Positions 41,896 to 48,022 of a DNA stretch of 48,022 nt are shown in pieces (within the stretch, counting starts at the first letter, position 1; each line of letters starts with the position of its first letter). The notes beneath the pieces were generated by a model that was not told the DNA's origin, ran no database searches, and saw only the letters and a list, made by a program, of their open reading frames with translations. The stretch comes from an uncultured Bacteroidales bacterium (lineage in GTDB: Bacteria; Bacteroidota; Bacteroidia; Bacteroidales; UBA932), in assembly GCA_949289565.1 (NCBI GenBank), contig CASEOO010000042.1:1-48022 (forward strand). Direction: 5' to 3'. A program made the position numbers and the translations under genes.

Positions 41896-42571
41896 CAATA
41901 CAGCTGAGAGCATATCTGTCCAGGTTTCCCTGTCCGGGTATGTTTCCAGAATTGAACATGACGGCGTCAGCGTATCATCCGGCTGGATGAGCGCTGACCG
42001 TTTTTTTACTGACCCGCAGTTCAGGAGACGGTATGCAGATGTGTCTATATCTGTCTTCACGCCTAAATTTACATTGGTCCCGGACCAGTTTTTTGATGCT
42101 GTATCAGCCAGAGCCCTGCTTTCTGATGTAGCGGACGTGGAAGAATCTGACTCCGTTTTCTGCGAGCCTCTGCCTCAAATGAAGTCCGTCCTGATATATT
42201 CCACTTCTATAGGCGAGACTTTGTCAAAGGCTGTGGCAGAGACAGTGCTGAGAGTTGACGGTGAAAAAGGGCGTGTCCTTCCGGAAGTCTGGTATATGCT
42301 TCAGGCATTGGATAATATTCCGGAGTATAACAAGGTCGTGGCATCCATAGCTGACGGATATCTGTACCTTGCAGTCGCACAAGGGCGCAGCCTGCTGCTG
42401 TGCAATTCTTTTCGTGCATTGGACTTCGTTACTGCTGAGTATTTCATATTTTTAGCGATGAAGAAGTTTCAGCTGAACATGGAGATGACAGTGGTGTATT
42501 TCCGCACTCCGCTTCGTGAAGAAGAGGAAATGTCTCTTTACAGATATTTCAAGTCGGTGGATTATATTTAA
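41876..42571 (+). CDS. DUF3822 family protein
   Basis: A 231-residue soluble protein of a Bacteroidetes-specific family, usually encoded next to RsmD. Visible landmarks are FTLVPDQFF, then SVLIYSTSIGET, then a C-terminal half with IADGYLYLAVAQGRSLLLCN and VYFRTPLREEEEMSLYRYF, which fits an actin-like nucleotide-binding fold. No enzymatic activity is known to me. I use ATG 41876, which overlaps the upstream gene by 20 bp. A GTG seven codons earlier is possible. Confidence 0.8.
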   Translation: MQETGNNNTAESISVQVSLSGYVSRIEHDGVSVSSGWMSADRFFTDPQFRRRYADVSISVFTPKFTLVPDQFFDAVSARALLSDVADVEESDSVFCEPLPQMKSVLIYSTSIGETLSKAVAETVLRVDGEKGRVLPEVWYMLQALDNIPEYNKVVASIADGYLYLAVAQGRSLLLCNSFRALDFVTAEYFIFLAMKKFQLNMEMTVVYFRTPLREEEEMSLYRYFKSVDYI

Positions 42572-42610
42572 TTGCGAGAGACAAAACGTGATGCCAGAGA
42601 GGTTTTGCAT

Positions 42611-43183
42611 ATGAGGATTATCGGAGGTAAATTCAGGGGGAAGTCTATCAATCCTCCTCAAGGTTATTCCGCCCGCCCGACGACGGATTTTGCAAAGGAG
42701 GGGCTGTTCAATATATTGGATAATGAATATGAGTTTGACGGCCTTTCTGTACTTGACCTTTTCGGAGGCACAGGTTCAATATCATATGAATTCGCTTCAA
42801 GAGGTGCGTCAGATATCGTTTGCGTGGAGATGAATCCTGCAAATGCCTCATTCATCAAGTCGCAGGCAGCCAAGCTCTGGGCAGGCTGCATTTCCGTAGT
42901 CCGCCACAATGTCTTCGACTTCCTTAAAATATGCGGGAAAACATTTGATATAGTTTTTGCAGATCCTCCCTATGCTATAGAAAGGCTGGAGACTATCCCT
43001 TCCCAGGTCTTTGCTTCCGGCGTCGTGAAGCCTGGCGGATACTTCATACTGGAGCATCCGGGAACATTCGATTTTCAGAAACATCCATTTTTCGTCAAGG
43101 AGAGGAAATATGGAAATGTCCATTTTTCTTTTTTCGAGGCGCCCGAAGCCTCGTCCGGCGATAATGAAGGCAGCGCTGATTGA
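42611..43183 (+). CDS. rsmD: 16S rRNA (guanine-966-N2) methyltransferase
   Basis: A 190-residue SAM-dependent methyltransferase. It begins MRIIGGKFRGKSI, then RPTTDFAKEGLFNIL. The SAM loop is LDLFGGTGSIS (48-58), and the catalytic DPPY is at 118-121. It methylates G966 in the small ribosomal subunit. ATG 42611 is chosen because the family starts with MRIIGG; an upstream TTG at 42572 is unlikely. It follows DUF3822 by 39 nt. Confidence 0.93.
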   Translation: MRIIGGKFRGKSINPPQGYSARPTTDFAKEGLFNILDNEYEFDGLSVLDLFGGTGSISYEFASRGASDIVCVEMNPANASFIKSQAAKLWAGCISVVRHNVFDFLKICGKTFDIVFADPPYAIERLETIPSQVFASGVVKPGGYFILEHPGTFDFQKHPFFVKERKYGNVHFSFFEAPEASSGDNEGSAD

Positions 43184-43201
43184 AATTAATTTATACATTA
43201 T

Positions 43202-44056
43202 ATGAAAAAGATTCTAGCCATTTTGGCCGTTGCCCTGGCGGGCTGGCATAGCGCCCAGGCGCAGACTGCATCAAGCCTTTTCTGGAAAAAGGATGGCGTG
43301 CAGGTGACGGAAATTGTCTCAGAGGAGGCAGATCAGTATAAAAATGTAGGCCATCACGGGCCAGCCGTGGAGAATACTCATTTCGCTCTCAGAATTTATT
43401 TCAATGACAGCGGCGCGATAGATGTGTATTCGAAGACAGGACGCGGGCTTGAGCTCGAGAAATACAAATGGTATCCGACTGCCGAGCAGCAGGAGAGTTA
43501 CGGTGCCGGATGCGATGAATACCGTGTCGGCAAGACTGTTGGCCTTGGCGGCATAGCCCTGTGGGATGGAAAACAGGAGGTGAAGCTGAAAGCCACTAAG
43601 GGCAGGACAGCCAGAGTCGGGGATACGAAGAACGGATCTTTTGCGGAAATGATAGCTTATGGAGTGCCTTATCAGGAGGATACTGTAGATATTTCCATAA
43701 GGATAGACATGAACAAGAAAACTCGCGAGGCTGTGATCTCTGCCACATCCTTGACTGGAAAGCCAGTGATGTTCCTGACAGGGGTGAATTATCATCCAGG
43801 AGAAATTGTCAAGTGCGGCGACGGCTTTATTTTCGCATGGGGAGTGCATCCTGCCGATGTGTCGGCCTCTCCTATACCAATAGGGGCAGGCATGTTTTAC
43901 AGCCCGTCAGATTTCGGACCTATGGAAGTGACCGGGGATATGGTGAGGATAGTTTCCAAGCCGGCCAAGAGCATATCCACTACCGTAGTGGCCGCTTCGA
44001 CAAAGGAGGCTGAGCTGAACACTGTGGCTCGCTTTGAAAATTACATGACTAAATAA
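43202..44056 (+). CDS. secreted DUF4861-like protein
   Basis: A 284-residue exported protein: signal peptide MKKILAILAVALAGWHSAQA with a likely cut after Ala20. The mature part has QVTEIVSEEADQYKNVGHHG and FALRIYFNDSGAIDVYSKTG, the features I associate with DUF4861, a beta-rich family of Bacteroidetes. It might bind or process a carbohydrate, but this is unproven. Its stop overlaps the start of ybaK by one base (TAATG at 44054-44058). Confidence 0.7.
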   Translation: MKKILAILAVALAGWHSAQAQTASSLFWKKDGVQVTEIVSEEADQYKNVGHHGPAVENTHFALRIYFNDSGAIDVYSKTGRGLELEKYKWYPTAEQQESYGAGCDEYRVGKTVGLGGIALWDGKQEVKLKATKGRTARVGDTKNGSFAEMIAYGVPYQEDTVDISIRIDMNKKTREAVISATSLTGKPVMFLTGVNYHPGEIVKCGDGFIFAWGVHPADVSASPIPIGAGMFYSPSDFGPMEVTGDMVRIVSKPAKSISTTVVAASTKEAELNTVARFENYMTK

Positions 44057-44544
44057 TGCCGAAAAATAAAAAACAGGAGAAGACCAATGCGGCTCGTCTG
44101 CTGGACAAGGCAGGCATAGAGTATGAACTAGTCCCGTATGAGGTGGACGAAAACGATTTGGCGGCCACGCATATTGCCGATCAGTTAGGGGAGCCGATAG
44201 AACAGGTGTTCAAGACTCTGGTCCTGTCAGGAGACAAGACCGGATACTTTGTATGTGTGGTTCCTGGAAATGCGGAGGTGGACCTGAAAGCCGCGGCCAA
44301 GGTGTCCGGGAACAAGAAATGCGACTTGATTCCCATGAAGGATCTTCTGGGGGTGACAGGATATATCAGAGGCGGATGCTCGCCTGTGGGCATGAAGAAG
44401 CCTTTCCCTGCATATTTTCATTCTTCAGCAATGGGTTTCGAGAAGATTTATGTCAGTGCCGGTGTCCGTGGCCTGCAGTTCAGGCTTAGTCCGCAAGATC
44501 TTGTTTCTTACGTTCACGGGGAGACTGCCGATATTGTTAAATGA
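44056..44544 (+). CDS. ybaK: Cys-tRNA(Pro) deacylase, YbaK/EbsC family
   Basis: A 162-residue cytoplasmic editing enzyme that removes cysteine wrongly attached to tRNA-Pro. Motifs are NAARLLDKAGIEYEL, QVFKTLVLSGD with the conserved Lys, DLKAAAKVSG and GYIRGGCSPVGMKK. The length is standard. It starts within the stop of the preceding gene, so the two are coupled, and it closes the rightward block. A hairpin follows at 44575-44610. Confidence 0.93.
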   Translation: MPKNKKQEKTNAARLLDKAGIEYELVPYEVDENDLAATHIADQLGEPIEQVFKTLVLSGDKTGYFVCVVPGNAEVDLKAAAKVSGNKKCDLIPMKDLLGVTGYIRGGCSPVGMKKPFPAYFHSSAMGFEKIYVSAGVRGLQFRLSPQDLVSYVHGETADIVK

Positions 44545-44574
44545 TGGCGGCCCGCGGCCGTCAAAGCGACAGAA

Positions 44575-44610
44575 GAGGGGTGACACGAAATGACTTTCGG
44601 CTCACCCCTC
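44575..44610. terminator. hairpin between converging genes
   Basis: GAGGGGTGA (44575-44583) and TCACCCCTC (44602-44610) are 9-bp arms with a shorter GAAA/TTTC stem inside. A second hairpin follows (GTCTTTC/GAAAGAC, about 44615-44631). Placed between ybaK and the leftward CoA-transferase, it probably ends transcription from both sides, though T-runs are weak. Confidence 0.5.
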
Positions 44611-44644
44611 AAACGTCTTTCTTCGAAAGACTGGACTCATCTAA

Positions 44645-45952
44645 TTATATGGATACGGCAGTGTAGTGAGGCCCGAAACGCTCGAAAGCGACCCTGTCCA
44701 GCGCTTCCCTGTCATCAGGATGAGCTATGCTGATGAGCATCTTGGCGCGTTCCTGCATCGATTTCCCGTAGAGATCCACTGCACCGTATTCTGTAACGAC
44801 CCAGTGTGCATGCGCTCTTGTGGTCACGACGCCAGCCCCGGATGAAATTACAGGCGCTATTTTCGACACCCCTTTCTTTGTGCGTGACGGCATGGCTATG
44901 ATGGCCTTCCCTCCATGTGACAGCGACGCTCCATATACGAAATCTATCTGGCCTCCTACTCCGGAATAGAATTTCGTGCCTATCGAGTCGGCGCAAATTT
45001 GTCCGGTCAGGTCTATCTGCACTGCTGAATTGATAGCCACCATTTTCGGATTCCTGGATATTACGTATGGGTCATTTGTGTAACCCACGTCCATCATGGC
45101 CACCATTGGGTTGTCATCTATGAAGTCATAGCATTCTTTAGAGCCGAGAAGGAATGTTGCCACGATTTTACCTTTGTCCGTGACTTTTTCCGTCCCGTCT
45201 ATCACCCCTTTGTCCACCAGGCCAAGCACGCCGTCTGCAAACATTTCGGTGTGGATGCCCAGATGCTTGTGCCCTCCCAGCTGTGCGAGGACAGCGTTGG
45301 GTATGGCGCCGATACCCATCTGCAGGCAGGAGCCATCGTCTATCAGGTCTGCACAATGTTTCCCGATGGCAGTCTCCACTTCGTCAGGCTGGCTGAAATG
45401 ACTCGGCACGAGAGGAGTGTCGTCTTCCACGAAAATATCTATCAGGTCCATGGGAATCATAGCCTGCCCCCATGCCCGCGGTACATTTCTGTTCACAACG
45501 GCTATGACAGTCTTTGCGCATTCTATGGCGGCCAAGGTGGCATCGACAGATGTCCCAAGCGATACATACCCGTGCTTGTCAGGCGGGCATACCTGTATCA
45601 TTGCTACATCGCACGGAAGAGCTCCGCAACGGTAGAGTTTCTGCGTCTCGCCCAAGAATACCGGGATGTAGTCAGCATATCCTTCCTGGACACATTTGCG
45701 GACATTGGCTCCGATGAAAAATCCTTGGTGGAAAAAAATGCCTTCAAACTTAGGGTCTGCATAAGGGGCTGGGCCTTCGGTGTGAAGATGGTGCACTTTC
45801 ACATTTCTAATTTCTCCGGCTTCCCCTCTGCGGCACATTGCATTGATCAGGATCTGCGGTGCGCTGGCCACGCTGCTCAGGTGCACGTGGTCGCCTGACT
45901 TGATGACTTTGACTGCTTCGTCTGCAGATACATAGTGGATTTCTTTTTTCAT
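44645..45952 (-). CDS. acyl-CoA hydrolase/CoA-transferase (4-hydroxybutyrate or butyryl type)
   Basis: A 435-residue CoA-transferase of the acetyl-CoA hydrolase family. It begins MKKEIHYVSADEAVKVIKSG. The catalytic Glu lies in GIHTEMFADGVLGLVDKG, and GVGGQIDFVYGASLSHGGKA follows. The C-terminal VVTEYGAVDLYGKS and RAKMLISIAHPDDRE are family hallmarks. Such enzymes move CoA between butyryl-CoA or 4-hydroxybutyrate and acetate. I chose ATG 45952, as the frame upstream to 46129 lacks family sequence and crosses the promoter. With ackA, ptb and buk elsewhere in the window it offers a second route to butyrate. Confidence 0.88.
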   Translation of the reverse strand: MKKEIHYVSADEAVKVIKSGDHVHLSSVASAPQILINAMCRRGEAGEIRNVKVHHLHTEGPAPYADPKFEGIFFHQGFFIGANVRKCVQEGYADYIPVFLGETQKLYRCGALPCDVAMIQVCPPDKHGYVSLGTSVDATLAAIECAKTVIAVVNRNVPRAWGQAMIPMDLIDIFVEDDTPLVPSHFSQPDEVETAIGKHCADLIDDGSCLQMGIGAIPNAVLAQLGGHKHLGIHTEMFADGVLGLVDKGVIDGTEKVTDKGKIVATFLLGSKECYDFIDDNPMVAMMDVGYTNDPYVISRNPKMVAINSAVQIDLTGQICADSIGTKFYSGVGGQIDFVYGASLSHGGKAIIAMPSRTKKGVSKIAPVISSGAGVVTTRAHAHWVVTEYGAVDLYGKSMQERAKMLISIAHPDDREALDRVAFERFGPHYTAVSI

Positions 45953-45973
45953 GTCTGTCTTGTTCGTGAATTG

Positions 45974-45981
45974 CAAAATTA
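45974..45981 (-). promoter_or_regulatory. promoter box of the CoA-transferase gene
   Basis: TAATTTTG on the minus strand lies 22 nt before ATG 45952, which supports that start over upstream codons. Confidence 0.5.
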
Positions 45982-46043
45982 ATAAAAAATCATATTCGGT
46001 GAAAATGGCTGGCGGTACAGCTGAATTATTGAACATTCTTTTA

Positions 46044-46051
46044 TAATTTTG
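46044..46051 (+). promoter_or_regulatory. promoter box of mazG
   Basis: TAATTTTG lies 29 nt before ATG 46080, divergent from the CoA-transferase promoter. Confidence 0.45.
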
Positions 46052-46079
46052 CACCTGCATCATAATATTTTCGGACGAT

Positions 46080-46898
46080 ATGAAAACAAGAACAGAGAAA
46101 CTCGAAGCATTCGGCAGAATACTCGACATACTGGATGAGCTCAGAGTGAAATGCCCGTGGGACAGGGCGCAGACTGCAGAGTCACTCAGGCCTCAGACTA
46201 TAGAAGAGACATACGAACTTAGCGACGCCATCCTTAAAAAAGATGACGCAAACATATCTAAAGAGCTCGGCGATGTGCTTCTTCATGTCCTTTTTTATTC
46301 CAAAATAGGAGAAGAAAACGGTACATACGATATCGTGGATGTCATCAATCATCTGTGTGACAAACTCATATACCGCCATCCTCATGTCTTCTCCACTGCT
46401 CAGGTGGCCGATGCCGCAGAGGTGGTGAAGAACTGGGAACAGCTGAAGCTGAAGGAAAAGGACGGGAACAAGAGAGTCCTGTCAGGAGTTCCGGAGACCC
46501 TTCCTCCTCTCCTGAAAGCCTACAGGATGCAGGACAAGGCTCGTGGTGTGGGCTTCGACTGGGAGCAGAAAGAGCAGGTATGGGACAAGGTCAGCGAGGA
46601 ACTCGGCGAATTCAAGGCAGAACTCCAGTCCATGGAGACCGTATCGTCCGACGAAGACAAGAAAGCCGCCAAAGACCGTGCAGAAGCCGAGCTCGGTGAC
46701 TATCTCTTCGCGATAGTCAATGCCGCCAGGCTCTACGGACTGAATCCGGATACGGCTCTCGAGCGTACCTGCCGCAAGTTCAGGCAGAGATTCACATATC
46801 TGGAAGAGCACACCATCAGGCAGGGCAGAAGTCTGAAAGACATGACACTGGCCGAGATGGATGCTATCTGGGACGAGGCTAAGGCAAAGGGACTCTGA
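46080..46898 (+). CDS. mazG: nucleoside triphosphate pyrophosphohydrolase MazG
   Basis: A 272-residue enzyme with two MazG domains that splits NTPs to NMP and pyrophosphate. Domain 1 starts LRVKCPWDRAQTAESLRPQT and has the magnesium motif EETYEL...KELGDVLLH. Domain 2 has SEELGEFKAEL and AEAELGDYLFAI. It cleans damaged or excess nucleotides. Its stop overlaps the ATG of tcdA (TGATG at 46896-46900), so the two are coupled. Confidence 0.94.
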   Translation: MKTRTEKLEAFGRILDILDELRVKCPWDRAQTAESLRPQTIEETYELSDAILKKDDANISKELGDVLLHVLFYSKIGEENGTYDIVDVINHLCDKLIYRHPHVFSTAQVADAAEVVKNWEQLKLKEKDGNKRVLSGVPETLPPLLKAYRMQDKARGVGFDWEQKEQVWDKVSEELGEFKAELQSMETVSSDEDKKAAKDRAEAELGDYLFAIVNAARLYGLNPDTALERTCRKFRQRFTYLEEHTIRQGRSLKDMTLAEMDAIWDEAKAKGL

Positions 46899-47671
46899 TG
46901 GAGGCGGATATTGTGATGCCTGCAGGAGCTCAGTCATCTGGGATTCCTGCCTGGAAGGAGCGGACTGCTCTTCTCATCGGCCTGGGAGGAGTGGACAGGC
47001 TGGCCCGTGCTGCTGTGGCCGTAATAGGGGCCGGGGGTGTCGGAGGTTTTGCGGCAGAGATGATAGCGCGTGCAGGGGTGGGCAGGATGCTTGTCATGGA
47101 CAGTGACGTGGTGTCGGTTACGAACAAGAACCGGCAGCTTCTGGCCTTGGATTCCACCGTTGGAAGGCTCAAATGCGAGGTGCTGGCCGAAAGGCTCAGG
47201 GATATAAACCCTGACATTGACCTGAAGGTCATGGAAAAGTATCTGGAGGCTGACGCTGTGGCTGCTGTTTTCGCGGACTGGAAGCCCGATGTGGTGATAG
47301 ATGCAATAGATACCATCGCGCCGAAGCTTGCGTTGATCAAGTATTGCCTCGACAGAGGCATCCCTGTGGTTTCATCGATGGGGGCCGGAGCTAAAATGGA
47401 TGCGACTAAAATCAGGATAGCTGACATTTCGAAGACTTTCAACTGCCCGCTGGCTTTTATCGTCAGGAAAAGGCTTCGCAGGATGGGGATCACAAAGGGT
47501 GTGACAGCAGTTTTTTCAGAGGAACTGCCTGACAAGGATGCTTTCATTGTCTGTGACGAGAAGAACAAGAAATCTAACGCCGGAACCATTTCCTATATTC
47601 CCGCCGTCTTCGGGTGCACCTGTGCCCAGGCGGCAATATCTTCGCTGCTTTCGGACCGGAAATCCGTTTGA
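46898..47671 (+). CDS. tcdA: tRNA threonylcarbamoyladenosine dehydratase
   Basis: A 257-residue ThiF/E1-like enzyme that cyclises t6A37 of tRNA using ATP. The ATP site is VIGAGGVGGFAAEMIARAG, followed by DSDVVSVTNKNRQ and DAIDTIAPKLALIKYC. SMGAGAKMDATKI and GTISYIPAVFGC close the pattern. TcdA is favoured over MoeB/ThiF by length and lack of zinc Cys pairs. Start codon ATG 46898 overlaps the mazG stop. No terminator is obvious downstream; the next feature is a repeat array. Confidence 0.9.
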   Translation: MEADIVMPAGAQSSGIPAWKERTALLIGLGGVDRLARAAVAVIGAGGVGGFAAEMIARAGVGRMLVMDSDVVSVTNKNRQLLALDSTVGRLKCEVLAERLRDINPDIDLKVMEKYLEADAVAAVFADWKPDVVIDAIDTIAPKLALIKYCLDRGIPVVSSMGAGAKMDATKIRIADISKTFNCPLAFIVRKRLRRMGITKGVTAVFSEELPDKDAFIVCDEKNKKSNAGTISYIPAVFGCTCAQAAISSLLSDRKSV

Positions 47672-47805
47672 TCCGGATGTTGCCGAATGCACTTTTTTTA
47701 TTTGCAGGCTTTATGCAAAAACGGAATTGAATTCCGAAATTACATAAAATTATTCTAAAAATTAAAGGATTCAGACAAAAATCCCGCTTGCTCGTTGACT
47801 CTGCC

Positions 47806-48022
47806 CAATGCAATTTGAACAAGTTCATTTGCATTGCTCTCGGCTTCTGCGTATATTTGGCCTGCGGCCACATATACTGTGGCACTTCGGGAATGGAAAT
47901 TAAACAAGTTTATTTCCATTCCTCTCAGTTTCTGCGTATATTTGGCTTCGCCACATATACTGTTCACGCCTCGGCAATGCAATTTGAACAAGTTCATTTG
48001 CATTGCTCTCGGCTTCTGCGTA
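47806..48022 (+). repeat. tandem array of hairpin-promoter repeats, period 84-85 bp
   Basis: At least three units begin at 47806, 47890 and 47975; the last is cut by the window edge. Each has a stem-loop (8-9 bp plus 5 bp with an AA loop), then TTTG or TTTC, a 20-nt spacer and TATATTTG, which is the Bacteroidetes promoter pattern. Units 1 and 2 also have a second stem-loop (GGCC-TGC-GGCC or GGC-TTC-GCC between TATAT and ATATA). Unit 2 differs from units 1 and 3 by paired changes that keep the first stem. The 135 bases between tcdA and the array hold no gene that I can see. Confidence 0.75.

Noticed and set aside
47755..48003. 82-codon leftward frame through the terminal repeats
   Set aside because: It is open only because the repeat unit lacks stops in that frame. 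The base changes between units preserve stem pairing rather than the protein.
47806..48022. CRISPR array
   Set aside because: Units are palindromic along most of their length with diverged copies and no unique spacers. No cas genes are present.

Overview
The window looks like a chromosome segment of an anaerobic member of the Bacteroidales. Promoters of the Bacteroidetes type (TTTG about 20 nt before TAnnTTTG) precede many genes. Several families are typical of the phylum: a FeoA-FeoB fusion, a DUF3822-RsmD pair, FKBP-type lipoproteins, a DUF2693-like SH3 protein and a DUF4861-like protein. Many proteins carry lipoprotein signals. The species cannot be named from the sequence alone.

Positions 1-2448 are AT-rich accessory DNA: the end of an unidentified gene, two unidentified genes, a small HD-domain alarmone-hydrolase-like gene, and about 600 bases of non-coding DNA rich in hairpins. 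Positions 2449-10412 look like an integrated mobile element of about 8 kb. It carries a replication initiator resembling filamentous-phage gene II proteins, a small NUMOD3-like protein, two lipoproteins plus a broken third, a HAD phosphatase with an extra N-terminal domain, an SH3-fold protein, a small serine resolvase and a large serine recombinase. It ends inside the 3' end of a tRNA-Leu(CAA) gene. A 13-bp piece of that tRNA end is repeated at 2449-2461 and probably marks the other boundary. The recombinase reading frame runs through the attachment core, so integration probably swaps the recombinase's C-terminal tail.

From 10.5 kb onward the window is ordinary, more GC-rich core genome. In order it holds: a hemerythrin-domain protein coupled to a LuxR-type regulator; FeoAB iron uptake; an RND efflux pair in which pump and outer-membrane factor form one 1,514-residue frame; an NhaC antiporter; a shikimate cluster (aroB, an aroD-aroA fusion, aroC); a GNAT-like unknown; umuDC; apbE; and a short comEC.

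Next come ackA-ptb-buk for acetate and butyrate formation, then a leftward block of a serine hydrolase, a cytidylate-kinase-like protein, a MATE exporter, two FKBP-type lipoproteins and a DHH phosphoesterase. A rightward block follows (membrane protein, DUF3822, rsmD, DUF4861-like, ybaK). After it come a leftward CoA-transferase that could complete butyrate or acetate metabolism, mazG, and tcdA. The window ends inside a tandem array of hairpin-promoter repeats with compensatory base changes.

The most unusual points are the recombinase whose coding frame spans its own attachment site, the RND-outer-membrane-factor fusion, the terminal repeats that combine conserved stem-loops with a consensus promoter, and the lipoprotein gene broken by two in-frame stops.
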